NCBI GenBank assembly: GCA_026931725.1
Contig: JAIXLE010000104.1
Span: 1-48,634 of the forward strand
Length of the DNA: 48,634 nt
Origin: Bacteroidales bacterium
GTDB lineage: Bacteria > Planctomycetota > Planctomycetia > Gemmatales > Gemmataceae
Direction of reading: 5' to 3'
Part shown: positions 1-8,772 of the stretch, piece after piece
How positions within the stretch are numbered: position 1 is the stretch's first letter
Layout: the number at the start of each line of letters is the position of its first letter
Made by a program: the position numbers and the translations under genes
Notes under the pieces: generated by a model
Told to the model about the DNA's origin: nothing
Databases searched by the model: none
Seen by the model: the letters and a program-made list of their open reading frames with translations, nothing else

Positions 1-976
1 GGATAATACTATGCGGGAGATAACATGCCGCATGAAGCATGCGTGCCGTTCGCTCATGACAGCCAGCTTCAATAGCTTCCTTGAATCTGGTTCTAGCCAA
101 ATCGTAACGGCCAGAATCAAACGTGTTGTAAGCGTAATTATAAAGTTGTCGTGCCCGCATCTTTGCTACCCATTCTCGATCGGAGGCGGGAAGCAATGGC
201 AACTGTTCTGTTTGCAATAATGCTTGGCAGAATTCGTTGATCATATGTTCTTGATCGCTGGACATATTATCGAAATGGCGAGAATAAATTGCCATTGGTT
301 CAGATAAATACCCAAATGTGCATCGCGATGCCAAGCGAAGCCACAATTCCCAATCGGCAGCTCCACGCAAGGAAGGGTTAAACCCGCCCGATTCCGCGAA
401 CACATCTCGCCTGAGTATAACGGCACCGATAAATACCGGGTTTCGCTCTGCCATTCTTCGGAAGAATGGTCGCTGAGCTAATAGTCGAAAATTTGATTCC
501 AACATCTGATGCGGCAATTCCAGAAACGCATCTTGCCCTGCAATATCAATCCAGGAGGTGAACCCTTGCTCAGAATTGCCCATATGTGCATCGGCAAACA
601 ACACATCAACTTGTGGATGCCGATTCAGCAACTGCAATGCCGAATCAGGAACACTTGGCAACCATGAATCATCACAATCAAGAAATGCCACATAGCGACC
701 GCGACAATGCAGGAATCCCTGATTTCGAGCAGTGCTGGGTGTCCCCGTATTGGGTTGCCAATGATAGATTACAGGGTAATCAATCTGTGCAATGGCATTT
801 GCGGTATCATCCGTGCTTCCATCATCGACTACGATAATTTCAATATTACGAAGACCACAAGCCATAATACTATGAATACACTTACACACATAATCAGATC
901 GATTATATGTTGGAATAACTACCGACAATTCGGTACTATCTGCTTGCGACATATTGTGATGCAATATTTTAGTCAT
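1..976 (-). CDS. Family 2 glycosyltransferase, partial (3' end beyond the left edge)
   Basis: The reading frame is open from an ATG at 976 to the left edge, so the C-terminus is missing; 325 residues are visible. The N-terminus has the GT-A nucleotide-sugar fold: a VVIPTYN strand near residues 19-25, VVDDGSTDDT at 49-58 and a DCD metal-binding triad at 100-102, followed by FNPSLRGAADWELWLRLA, typical of GT2 enzymes. The last visible part looks like a short helical repeat region. The start lies 1 bp after the stop of the upstream glycosyltransferase (978), so the genes are probably co-transcribed. It likely adds a sugar to the exported glycan at the cytoplasmic membrane; donor and acceptor cannot be read. 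DNA is AT-rich compared with the rest of the window. Confidence 0.85.
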   Translation of the reverse strand, partial: MTKILHHNMSQADSTELSVVIPTYNRSDYVCKCIHSIMACGLRNIEIIVVDDGSTDDTANAIAQIDYPVIYHWQPNTGTPSTARNQGFLHCRGRYVAFLDCDDSWLPSVPDSALQLLNRHPQVDVLFADAHMGNSEQGFTSWIDIAGQDAFLELPHQMLESNFRLLAQRPFFRRMAERNPVFIGAVILRRDVFAESGGFNPSLRGAADWELWLRLASRCTFGYLSEPMAIYSRHFDNMSSDQEHMINEFCQALLQTEQLPLLPASDREWVAKMRARQLYNYAYNTFDSGRYDLARTRFKEAIEAGCHERTARMLHAACYLPHSII

Positions 977-977
977 C

Positions 978-1952
978 TTAACGATTAGCGTAGTGTTGAG
1001 GGCCAAGAAGCCGGAGCGACCACATAAGCAATCTTGCAACAACCACACGGTCAAACGGCCACTGTCGAAATGAACGAAAATACTCACGCGTAGCCAGTGC
1101 CAGGTTCCCTTTCGCACATTCTTGATCGCCAAAAGCTTTGTAATATAAACCTAGTTTTTGCCGAATGGGCACCTGGGCCCAAAGGTTCGCCCAGCAACGA
1201 GCCTTGCTATGGCGTTGCAAGATTAACATATTCATCTCGTCCTGCCCTGCTGAGAGATGAACATGATCACGCTCTGATTCAACCACATGTGTCGAAAGTA
1301 CGCAATCACTAACCACTACCGGATATGTATACGCAATACGGAGATAAAGATCCCAATCTTCATTATTTCGTAGATCTTCGGAAAATCCCCCTAACCGAAG
1401 AAAACTGCTACGCCGAGTGGTCCAGGGTTGCTGAAGAATGTTGCCTCGCAGCAACTGATAATACAGGCGGCGATCATACACCCGCCCCAGTTCATCTGAT
1501 CGAACTGGGGCAACCAACCCGAACCTGGAAAATTGCGGAAGTTGGCTGTGATGATTATCGAGGGTAGCACCCGATTGATGGTTTACATAACCATGATCGG
1601 TAAATACAGCATGGGCTTCTGGGAATCGACGAATTAATTCCAATATAGTTTTGATAGCATTTGGGCGCATCAAGTCATCTGAATCTAAAAATATAATTGT
1701 ATCAGACGATGCTTTCTGCGCACCTCGGTTGCGTGCCGCTGATTGACCACCATGTTTAGCTTCAACTAGACGAACCTGTGGATAATATTCTCGAATAAAC
1801 GGAACGGTGTCATCTGTCGATCCATCATCGACTACGAGAATTTCATTTGCCTGGGTCGACTGGCTCAATACCGAATTTAATGTATCCGCGATCTTTGGGC
1901 CGCGGTTATAGGCCGCGATTACGACCGAGATTGTGTCTTGCCTTGCACTCAT
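978..1952 (-). CDS. Family 2 glycosyltransferase
   Basis: A 324-residue GT-A glycosyltransferase. It shows SVVIAAYNRG at residues 9-18, ILVVDDGSTDDT near 38-49 and the metal/nucleotide-sugar DSD triad at 90-92, then a conserved NNEDWDLYLRIA segment. No membrane segment is obvious, so it probably works at the inner face of the membrane. Its start overlaps the stop of the upstream gene by 4 bp (TGA within ATGA), a sign of translational coupling in the polysaccharide operon. It resembles the two flanking glycosyltransferases in domain plan but is not a close copy. Sugar specificity is not visible. Confidence 0.9.
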   Translation of the reverse strand: MSARQDTISVVIAAYNRGPKIADTLNSVLSQSTQANEILVVDDGSTDDTVPFIREYYPQVRLVEAKHGGQSAARNRGAQKASSDTIIFLDSDDLMRPNAIKTILELIRRFPEAHAVFTDHGYVNHQSGATLDNHHSQLPQFSRFGLVAPVRSDELGRVYDRRLYYQLLRGNILQQPWTTRRSSFLRLGGFSEDLRNNEDWDLYLRIAYTYPVVVSDCVLSTHVVESERDHVHLSAGQDEMNMLILQRHSKARCWANLWAQVPIRQKLGLYYKAFGDQECAKGNLALATREYFRSFRQWPFDRVVVARLLMWSLRLLGPQHYANR

Positions 1953-2893
1953 TGCACCACCTCCGCGCGGGAACGATGGCGAATATTGTCAATGCAATCT
2001 TTTAAAGTATATACCCAGCGTGGATAAATTCTCTCATTAAGTATTACATTTGACTCTGGCGAAGGTTCGATTTTCCGCAAAACCTCCCGGAGTTCACAGA
2101 ATCGATTCCATTCTCGCTTCCAGCGGAGTCCATCCAGGTGTTCCGTCAACGAATCTGCCATCGCGCGGCGAGCAGCGAATCGCTCTTCGTCACTCAAGAA
2201 ATTGGCATGATCTGCCCATCGCACAAAATCCAAGGTGCCGCGTGATACCAATTCTGGGCTGCGTGTTTGCTGATGGGCGTGCTTACGATAGAGCGTTAGT
2301 GGGTCGGGAAGAAACTTGAGTTGATTGCGAAATCGAAACGCGGCCTCTAAGAAATACAGTCGATCTTCACCGAATTTGGTCCAAGTCACGAAACGCAACG
2401 GAAGATCACGCCGAACCATTGCCGAGGATGGCGAAAAGGCGTACCGAAAAAATGTGTCTGGGCGACAGAAATCACCGGCAACTTGCGCGGGTGGAATTGG
2501 AGCCAGATGGTTAGCGGCACCAAACATTCTATAGCCTGTGAATACAAGCACAATTTCCGGGTGATTTTGCACAGCCTGCAATTGTTGCTCGATTTTCGTC
2601 GTTTCCCATAAATCATCTGCATCCACGAAGGCCACCCACGGGCTGATTGCCTCTTCAATACCACGGTTCCGCGCGACGGATTCTCCTTGGTTAGTTTGCC
2701 GTATCACGCGCACGGGATGCCCAAACGATTCTGCCAAATCAGCTGATGTATCCGTACTACCATCATCGACCACGATAATTTCATGAACGGCTACTGTTTG
2801 TGCCAATACCGAACGGATAGTTTCTGCAAGATATTCTGCGCCATTGTAACAGGGGATTACAACAGATACTTGTTTGGTTGCGTTTGTATTCAC
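1949..2893 (-). CDS. Family 2 glycosyltransferase
   Basis: A 314-residue GT2 enzyme. SVVIPCYNGAEYL is at about residues 10-22, IIVVDDGSTDTS at 39-50 and the DAD triad at 91-93 (AFVDADDLW). The usual ESVARNRGI segment lies before the triad. It is the first of three consecutive glycosyltransferases transcribed leftward, downstream of the methyltransferase-like gene (gap of about 26 bp). Context implies assembly of a capsule, O-antigen or exopolysaccharide repeat. The function is known for the family; the specific sugar is not inferable. Confidence 0.9.
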   Translation of the reverse strand: MNTNATKQVSVVIPCYNGAEYLAETIRSVLAQTVAVHEIIVVDDGSTDTSADLAESFGHPVRVIRQTNQGESVARNRGIEEAISPWVAFVDADDLWETTKIEQQLQAVQNHPEIVLVFTGYRMFGAANHLAPIPPAQVAGDFCRPDTFFRYAFSPSSAMVRRDLPLRFVTWTKFGEDRLYFLEAAFRFRNQLKFLPDPLTLYRKHAHQQTRSPELVSRGTLDFVRWADHANFLSDEERFAARRAMADSLTEHLDGLRWKREWNRFCELREVLRKIEPSPESNVILNERIYPRWVYTLKDCIDNIRHRSRAEVVQ

Positions 2894-2919
2894 GATGTTT
2901 CTCTGTACAAGATAATATA

Positions 2920-3636
2920 TCAGTTGCTCTTGATTGCTACAGCATATGGCTTCAATTGACCAATCATTTCATGCTTTATCCCATATTCATCTTCCCAGCG
3001 AGCAAGCACTTCTTGTTCTCCCAAGCGACTCGCATCATCGAGTAGTATATGGCAACCAACTGACAATCGCTCTCCCAGCACAGGCATTAGCCCATATCGA
3101 CCACCATGAGTGTGCCCTGGTGGCCCATCGCATACCACCATGTTGTATATGTCACCTTCTGGTAAATTGCCAACATCATACCAGGAGTAATGTTCTGAAT
3201 TTACCAAGGGCGCATCAATAATATGTACAGACTGATCCAGTTTGTGCTTCGCTAACGCTGTGCGCATCCGTGTTGCCCAGCCGGGGTGATGTTCAAGCAC
3301 CCAGAGCTTGCGTCCGAGTTGCTGGCAGCGGTGCCCCAGCAGGAGTGTCGTTATCCCCGAACCACATTCGAGTATGGGGCCAGATGTTTGATTGAGATGC
3401 ATCAGCAACCCCACGATATATTCTTCCTTAGCGGACCAGCTATTGGCCCAGTATTCGACTAGCCGTTCAATCATGCCATCTGGTGGCAATTGATTAGGCG
3501 GTATCTGTTTGTATTTTGCGAAGATGGCCTGAAACTGATACGCATTAAAACTACTGCGATAATATTCAGTGAGCCGACCGGGTGATTCTACTAGTGTGCG
3601 AGCCATGCGACGAATTCGCTTTGCTGCCTCAATCAT
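2920..3636 (-). CDS. Class I SAM-dependent methyltransferase-fold protein
   Basis: A 238-residue protein with a Rossmann-type methyltransferase core. Motif I is ILECGSG at residues 88-94, followed by the acidic strand end VLEHHP at about 113-118. Later come MVVCDGPPG and HILLDDAS, at the places of the post-motif strands. This resembles the Methyltransf_24 type, often found in glycan or sugar-modification loci. It sits between the Wzt-like ATPase and the glycosyltransferases, so modification of the exported glycan (for example terminal methylation recognised by the Wzt C-terminal domain) is a reasonable inference. Substrate is unknown. Confidence 0.75.
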   Translation of the reverse strand: MIEAAKRIRRMARTLVESPGRLTEYYRSSFNAYQFQAIFAKYKQIPPNQLPPDGMIERLVEYWANSWSAKEEYIVGLLMHLNQTSGPILECGSGITTLLLGHRCQQLGRKLWVLEHHPGWATRMRTALAKHKLDQSVHIIDAPLVNSEHYSWYDVGNLPEGDIYNMVVCDGPPGHTHGGRYGLMPVLGERLSVGCHILLDDASRLGEQEVLARWEDEYGIKHEMIGQLKPYAVAIKSN

Positions 3637-3663
3637 AATATTACACCTTGTGTATTGTTCAAT

Positions 3664-4959
3664 TTAAGTTGGGAGCATTTCTGCTTGTACGATGATTGGC
3701 TGTTCGATCTCGTTTATTGAATAATCACATGCCACGACCCCATCATTATTGGCCTGTGGTTTAATATGCTCGCCACCCGTACCCGCAACGACAATCATGC
3801 CTGCATTGAGAATCTTGTCGAATACCGTATGCGGACGACGAGATAGATGCATCCCAAGTTGATACTGCCCTGGGTTCAAATGCAGATTATTGATATGAAA
3901 TTGAAGGCTGTTGTATCCCTTTCGGATATTCCATGATCGGCATAGATTGATTGTGTCTGCGTGTACAAGTCGTATACCCGATGTGTGATACAGACTAATT
4001 GCAATGCTGTCGACGGTGCGGTCTTCTTGGGCAACAATCTCCAAGTCAATCGTGATATCCCCGTGTGTTGTGACCCAGTTCATGCTGCTTGTCTGGCATG
4101 TCATCGCGGTGAATCGCAATTCACCCGTCCCAGTTCGATCGGCGGTCGTTAGATTGATTCTTTCGCCGAGGGGAATTGTGCGGTTGCTTTCTTTCAGGTA
4201 ATTCGCCATCACGGATTTCGGATCACCAAGACCTAGGACTCTTCCTTGTTCCAAGTGGACCACCCGATGGCATAGTCTTAAGATGACATCGGTTTGGTGG
4301 CTGACAACCAAGACGGTACGACCGTCTTGCGCAACTGATCGCATTTTGTCGAGGCACTTTTTCTGAAACGCAGCATCGCCAACAGCCAACACCTCATCAA
4401 CAATCAGAATTTCTGGATCAAGATGTGCCGCGACGGCAAACGCGAGTCGGACATACATGCCGGAAGAGTATCTCTTCACGGGCGTGTCCAAAAACTGTTC
4501 AGTTTCACTGAATGCGACAATTGCATCGAATTTCCGGCGGATTTCCGCACGTGACATCCCAAGGATGCTTCCGTTCAGATAGATATTCTCACGGCCACTC
4601 AATTCCGGGTGGAAACCCGTCCCCACTTCTAACAAACTTCCCAGCCGCCCTCGGAGATCAATTTGCCCTGATGTTGGCTCGGTGATGCGGCTCAGGATTT
4701 TCAGGAGGGTGCTTTTCCCTGCCCCATTTTTCCCCACAATGCCGACGACCTCACCTGGTGCGACCTCGAAGGAAACATCTTTTAGCGCCCAGAATGATTC
4801 TTCCGGTGTAATTGCTGTAGGTTCCAGCAATCGACGGACTTTGCGCCAGGAGTCTCGGAGTGTTGCGGACAGGTTTTCACTCAGGTTGTCTCGTCCTGTG
4901 GCTTGGCGGCCGAGCCGATAACATTTTGTCACATTGTCAATGCGAATGGCGGACTTCAT
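3664..4959 (-). CDS. ABC transporter ATP-binding protein, Wzt type, with glycan-binding C-terminal domain
   Basis: A 431-residue ATPase subunit of a polysaccharide exporter. Walker A GKNGAGKST is at residues 76-84, the ABC signature is YSSGMYVRLAFA, and Walker B is EILIVDEVLAVGD with a switch His in VVSHQ. The C-terminal ~170 residues form a beta-rich region like the Wzt C-terminal domain, which in known O-antigen exporters binds the terminal modification of the undecaprenyl-linked glycan. An insert of about 35 residues before the nucleotide-binding core is also typical of Wzt/TagH proteins. It belongs with the permease at 5654-6625 in the same operon. Confidence 0.93.
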   Translation of the reverse strand: MKSAIRIDNVTKCYRLGRQATGRDNLSENLSATLRDSWRKVRRLLEPTAITPEESFWALKDVSFEVAPGEVVGIVGKNGAGKSTLLKILSRITEPTSGQIDLRGRLGSLLEVGTGFHPELSGRENIYLNGSILGMSRAEIRRKFDAIVAFSETEQFLDTPVKRYSSGMYVRLAFAVAAHLDPEILIVDEVLAVGDAAFQKKCLDKMRSVAQDGRTVLVVSHQTDVILRLCHRVVHLEQGRVLGLGDPKSVMANYLKESNRTIPLGERINLTTADRTGTGELRFTAMTCQTSSMNWVTTHGDITIDLEIVAQEDRTVDSIAISLYHTSGIRLVHADTINLCRSWNIRKGYNSLQFHINNLHLNPGQYQLGMHLSRRPHTVFDKILNAGMIVVAGTGGEHIKPQANNDGVVACDYSINEIEQPIIVQAEMLPT

Positions 4960-5023
4960 GTCCCAAGGGCACTCCTTACCCGTTCCAGTTTGTGATAATC
5001 CATTGTCAAATTAACCCATGCTG

Positions 5024-5617
5024 TCACATCGATATTCGACGATGCAGATCATCAACAACCCAATGGAAAGCTGCCAAGTGCAATGTTTCCACGATCCCCA
5101 TATCATCAATGGGAACATGCAACCCCTTATGAGCCTCTTGACGTAGTTTGCCACCCGTGAACCCGGTACAACCAAAAGTTGTAAGGCCGTTCCGTTTGGC
5201 CCAATCGACCGCGCTGAGGATATTCTTGCTGTTGCCAGACCCGCTAATGGCAATGAGGAGATCACCGGGGCTCGCAAGATTGCGGAGTTGCTCGACAAAC
5301 ACCCGTTCAAACCCTTCATCATTCCCCCAGGCGAGGATGTAGGGTGTGTTATCGGTCAGGCTGAGAATTTTGACGCGCTTTTTGCCATTTTCTGCCAAGT
5401 CATCTGGTAATTTAAGTGTGCCTTTGCCGATGTCTTCACAAAAATGTGACGCATTAGAGCCACTGCCACCATTACCAATGACAAATATGAACCGTCCGGC
5501 TTGATACGTCTCATACATCGAGTCGGCGAGTGCCTGTACTTCAATCGCATCAATACGGGCTAGTTCTTCCGCAACGCGGCGGAGGAACGGTTCGGCTGAC
5601 ATTCGTGTTCCGAGCAT
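5024..5617 (-). CDS. SIS-domain protein, GmhA-like (sedoheptulose-7-phosphate isomerase family)
   Basis: A 197-residue SIS protein. The phosphosugar-binding motifs are GNGGSGSNASHF at residues 48-59 and SGSGNS at 125-130, and the C-terminus has a VETLHLAAFH helix in the position of the GmhA metal and dimer region. GmhA makes D-glycero-D-manno-heptose-7-phosphate, a precursor of heptose-containing glycans. Length fits the family. The start at 5617 is supported by an AAGG about 8 nt upstream. It lies between the Wzm-like and Wzt-like exporter genes, hinting that the glycan contains heptose, but no other heptose pathway gene is in view. A generic phosphosugar-binding role is the alternative. Confidence 0.75.
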   Translation of the reverse strand: MLGTRMSAEPFLRRVAEELARIDAIEVQALADSMYETYQAGRFIFVIGNGGSGSNASHFCEDIGKGTLKLPDDLAENGKKRVKILSLTDNTPYILAWGNDEGFERVFVEQLRNLASPGDLLIAISGSGNSKNILSAVDWAKRNGLTTFGCTGFTGGKLRQEAHKGLHVPIDDMGIVETLHLAAFHWVVDDLHRRISM

Positions 5618-5653
5618 GATGAATACCTTACAGTCTATTTTCTTCGTTGAGAG

Positions 5654-6625
5654 TCAGATTGTATCCGCGAGCGTTCGTTCCACGCGGCGGAAATACCAGA
5701 ATCCGGTCAGCATGATGGCTAACCCGGAAAGCGTGGAAAGCCCCAATGCCCGCAGGTCGAACGTACCGCCGATGATTGCAGCGCGGAAATTCAAGAGCAA
5801 ACCATATACGGGGTTCAACGGAAGCCAAGCCTGGGCTGTCGGCCCAATCTTGTCCGCGGATAAATAGATGCATGGAGTCGAGAACATCCACAGTTGCATT
5901 CCAAATGTCAGGACGTGGCGAAAGTCCCGCTGGGCAACAATAAGGGCCGCGAACAGGATGCCCACACCGAATGCTGTGATGGCCAGTAGACCCAAAACCA
6001 ACGGGGCCAGAAGGAGCGAGGACGAAACCATCATTCCCGCGAGTACGAAACCGAGGGCCAGCAACGATAGACCGATCAGAAAATCAAACGCGGAGGCACC
6101 GACACAGGCCATCGGCAAAAACACCCGTGGAAAGTACGTTTTCGTAACAAGTCGCTCGTTGCCAACCAGGCTATTCCCAGCGGCAATCACGGCGTTTGAG
6201 AAGAACGTCCACGGTAAAACACCGGCCAGAACAAACAAAGTATAATTGTCGACCCCATCTGCCAACCCACCCAGTCGGCCGAAGAAAATCACAAAGACCA
6301 GCACCGCACTGAGCGGTTGCATAATCGCCCAAGCGGAACCGAGGATGGTTTGCTTGTAGCGAATCTTGATGTCGCGGGCGGTCAGAAAATACAACAGTTC
6401 CCGATAGCGCCAAATCTCGTGCAGGTCCGCGAACCCCCAGTGGGAGCGTGCGACGATGCGTGTGGTTGGCGGGGATCCGCATGATGAGGCATCGCTGTCC
6501 GGCAACGCAATCACAATCGCCGATTTTTGGCGGGGGTGTGTCGATTCCTGGTCATGGACTTGGTCATTGTCAACGGTGTCTCGGCCATGTACAGCCAAAG
6601 GCACCCCGGCGGATTCCCTCACCAT
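5654..6625 (-). CDS. ABC-2 type polysaccharide export permease (Wzm-like)
   Basis: The integral-membrane partner of the Wzt-like ATPase. About six hydrophobic segments follow a cytoplasmic N-terminus containing the hallmark ELLYFLTARDIKIRYKQTILG and WAIMQPL. A longer frame opens at 6733, but ATG 6625 is preceded by a perfect AGGAGG with 8-nt spacing, so a 323-residue product is chosen. Residues before the conserved part are low-complexity and polar. It is the first gene of the leftward export operon. In the family two permeases pair with two ATPases to move lipid-linked glycan across the inner membrane. Confidence 0.88.
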   Translation of the reverse strand: MVRESAGVPLAVHGRDTVDNDQVHDQESTHPRQKSAIVIALPDSDASSCGSPPTTRIVARSHWGFADLHEIWRYRELLYFLTARDIKIRYKQTILGSAWAIMQPLSAVLVFVIFFGRLGGLADGVDNYTLFVLAGVLPWTFFSNAVIAAGNSLVGNERLVTKTYFPRVFLPMACVGASAFDFLIGLSLLALGFVLAGMMVSSSLLLAPLVLGLLAITAFGVGILFAALIVAQRDFRHVLTFGMQLWMFSTPCIYLSADKIGPTAQAWLPLNPVYGLLLNFRAAIIGGTFDLRALGLSTLSGLAIMLTGFWYFRRVERTLADTI

Positions 6626-6836
6626 GCGACCCACCTCCTGTGGGTATCGACCGCAGCCATCCTGCAATCGAGCATCCCAAAATACGAACTCTCCTCCACG
6701 GTCATACCGTTCGGGATTTTGGGTTCCGATCACCTTGTTTCACGTTCGTTCTCGAATTCTGATCAGATCGCCGACGATTTGCAACACCACTCTGAAAATC
6801 CACCGGCACAGTCGGTGGAGCGGGACGACTCGCCGC

Positions 6837-6865
6837 TTGCCATGATCGCAACAGCCGTCTAGAAT
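6837..6865 (+). promoter_or_regulatory. Predicted sigma-70 type promoter of the metal-uptake genes
   Basis: A -35 box TTGCCA (6837-6842) and a -10 box TAGAAT (6860-6865) are separated by 17 bp, each matching five of six consensus bases. The expected transcription start near 6872 falls on the first base of an inverted repeat (6872-6890). This is the best-looking housekeeping promoter noticed in the window. Confidence 0.6.
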
Positions 6866-6871
6866 ATCCCT

Positions 6872-6890
6872 GGTAATACATCGTATATCC
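6872..6890 (+). promoter_or_regulatory. Operator-like inverted repeat upstream of the metal-binding lipoprotein gene
   Basis: GGTAATAC-ATC-GTATATCC is a 19-bp dyad with 8-bp half sites and 3-bp spacer; each half has 6 of 8 matching positions. It overlaps the predicted transcription start and ends 13 bp before ATG 6904. Length and placement suit a metal-responsive repressor of the Fur/Zur or DtxR/MntR type, but no regulator gene is nearby and the sequence matches no consensus closely. Confidence 0.4.
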
Positions 6891-6903
6891 GCTGGTGCCT
6901 CTC

Positions 6904-7902
6904 ATGATGAAACGGCAATGCAAGGCAATCGGAATGGCTGCACTCCTGCTGGCTCCGCTTGTGGGAGTGCTGCTGGCGGGTTGCCGCTCGGGTTCGGCTT
7001 GGCCGGAACATGCCGGGCCGAAAGTCGTTGTGTCGTTCGCACCGTTGTACTCTTTCGTGGCCAACGTGGCCGGAGAACACGCGGCCGTGCAGTCGCTGAT
7101 GAGTACGCAAGGGCCGCATCACTTCGACCCGAACCCCTCACAAGCCCGGATCGTTTACGAAGCCGATCTCTTCTTCGTCAACGGCCTCGGCTTGGATGAC
7201 GGCCTCGCCAAGAAGATGATTGATGGCTCGGGGGCATCTCGTATTCAACTGGTCAACCTGGGAGCCGGGCTTGACCCACAGGTATTGCACGAAGGTTCCT
7301 GTTCCCACGATCATGGTCACGATCACGCTCATGGCCATGCGCACGATCATGAACATGAACATGCCATCGACCCGCATGTCTGGCTGGGCCTTGATCACGC
7401 CGTGGCGTTCGTCGAGAAAATCCGTGAGGAACTGCAATCCGTGGACCCCAGCCACGCGGCCGACTACGACCGCCGAGCGGCGGAGTATGTTGAGAAACTC
7501 CGCAAATTGAAGGCGGACGGCCTCGCCATGCTGAAAGAGAAAAAAGATCGCAACATCGTCACCTTCCACGAATCCCTGACTTATTTTGCCGAGACATTCG
7601 ACCTCAACATTGTCGATGTGATTCAGAAACAACCCGGCCGCGAACCGACCAGCAAAGATCTGGAAAAACTGATCGCCGCGTGTGTCGAACACAAAGTCCG
7701 CGTCATCGCGGTGGAACCGCAGTACGCCTCTCAGAGTTCGGCTGGCCGCATCATCGAGGAACTGAAACGGCGTGGAATCGCAAACCCGGTTTTAGTGGAA
7801 ATCGACCCGTTGGAAACCGCCAACCCCGGTGATCTCTCCGCCGGTTGGTACGAATCGCGGATGCGGCAAAATCTCCGCAACCTCGCCGATGCCTTGCAAT
7901 GA
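6904..7902 (+). CDS. znuA: Zinc/manganese ABC transporter substrate-binding lipoprotein (ZnuA family)
   Basis: A 332-residue cluster A-I metal-binding protein. The N-terminus is a lipoprotein signal with lipobox LLAGC (Cys27). Metal-ligand contexts visible are GPHHFDPNPS, DPHVWLGLDH and TFHESLTYFA, the usual His ligands plus a later acidic one near VEIDPL. A His/Asp-rich loop lies at about residues 132-153, the hallmark of zinc-specific ZnuA proteins. GTG 6895 is an alternative start, but ATG 6904 gives a normal signal peptide. The next gene is the ATPase; no permease gene follows. The dyad at the promoter suggests metal-dependent repression. Confidence 0.9.
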   Translation: MMKRQCKAIGMAALLLAPLVGVLLAGCRSGSAWPEHAGPKVVVSFAPLYSFVANVAGEHAAVQSLMSTQGPHHFDPNPSQARIVYEADLFFVNGLGLDDGLAKKMIDGSGASRIQLVNLGAGLDPQVLHEGSCSHDHGHDHAHGHAHDHEHEHAIDPHVWLGLDHAVAFVEKIREELQSVDPSHAADYDRRAAEYVEKLRKLKADGLAMLKEKKDRNIVTFHESLTYFAETFDLNIVDVIQKQPGREPTSKDLEKLIAACVEHKVRVIAVEPQYASQSSAGRIIEELKRRGIANPVLVEIDPLETANPGDLSAGWYESRMRQNLRNLADALQ

Positions 7903-7949
7903 TTCACAGTCATGCGGGTTCGGTGTCCCACACTCCCCCAGAGAATTCG

Positions 7950-8696
7950 ATGTCCACACCGCCGCTGATTGCGATACACGACCTCTGGGTCTACCGGGGC
8001 GGGCGGGCGATTCTCTGTGGGGTGAATGCGGATATTACGCGGGGAAAGATCACCGCCCTCATCGGCTTGAATGGTTCGGGTAAGTCCACACTTTTACGCA
8101 CGGTTCTCGGGGAGTTCCCCTATCGGGGAACCATCGACTTTCGGTGTGGACACGATCATTCCCGCCCCCGCCCCGACTATGTGGGTTACGTTCCGCAGCG
8201 GCTCACCATCGACTCCCGTTTGCCGATCACGGTTCGTGATCTGATGGCGCTGACGCTCAAACGCGGGCCGTTGTTCCTGGGCATTGGTCGTCAGCTCACG
8301 GCCACCATTCAACGACTCCTGGACCGCGTCGGCGTGCCGGACTTGCTGGATGTCCCCGTCGATGGTCTTTCCGGCGGGCAACTCCAACGCATCCTTTTGG
8401 CGATGGCATTGGAACCACAACCCGAACTGCTGCTCCTGGATGAACCCGCCGCCGGGATCGACTTCAAAACCCAACAGTCCTTCTACGAACTGATCGCCGA
8501 GCTGAACCGTCAATCCGGGGTGACGCTTCTCCTGGTATCGCACGATCTAACGATGGTGAGCCGAGTTGCGGAACACGTTCTGTGTCTGCGTGATGGAAGA
8601 ATCCAATGTCAGGGCCACCCGACCGTGGTGCTGACGGACGAATCCATGTCGACCACGTTCGGAGCCGATATGCGTGCCATCGGGCACAGGCATTAA
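7950..8696 (+). CDS. Metal ABC transporter ATP-binding protein (ZnuC family)
   Basis: A 248-residue ATPase. Walker A GLNGSGKST is at residues 39-47, the Q-loop region is YVPQR, signature LSGGQ at 140-144, Walker B LLLLDEPAAGID with Asp164-Glu165, and H-loop LLLVSHD. This arrangement and length match ZnuC/MntB-type subunits. The frame opens at 7845 inside the preceding gene, but ATG 7950, 47 bp after that gene's stop, gives the family-like N-terminus. It should power metal import with the lipoprotein encoded upstream. The membrane subunit expected next (ZnuB) is absent here, so it must come from another locus. Confidence 0.88.
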   Translation: MSTPPLIAIHDLWVYRGGRAILCGVNADITRGKITALIGLNGSGKSTLLRTVLGEFPYRGTIDFRCGHDHSRPRPDYVGYVPQRLTIDSRLPITVRDLMALTLKRGPLFLGIGRQLTATIQRLLDRVGVPDLLDVPVDGLSGGQLQRILLAMALEPQPELLLLDEPAAGIDFKTQQSFYELIAELNRQSGVTLLLVSHDLTMVSRVAEHVLCLRDGRIQCQGHPTVVLTDESMSTTFGADMRAIGHRH

Positions 8697-8772
8697 CGCA
8701 TTTCGTGTGTGACAGCGTCTGTTCGCATCAGTAGACTGAACCCGCATTCACCCCACCTGCCGAGGTTCCGTC

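Noticed and set aside
6626..6733. N-terminal extension of the Wzm-like permease to 6733
   Set aside because: The AGGAGG with correct spacing belongs to ATG 6625, and the extension has no family similarity.
7309..7368. Short CAT/GAT-type repeats as a DNA repeat
   Set aside because: They simply encode the His/Asp-rich metal loop of the ZnuA-like protein.
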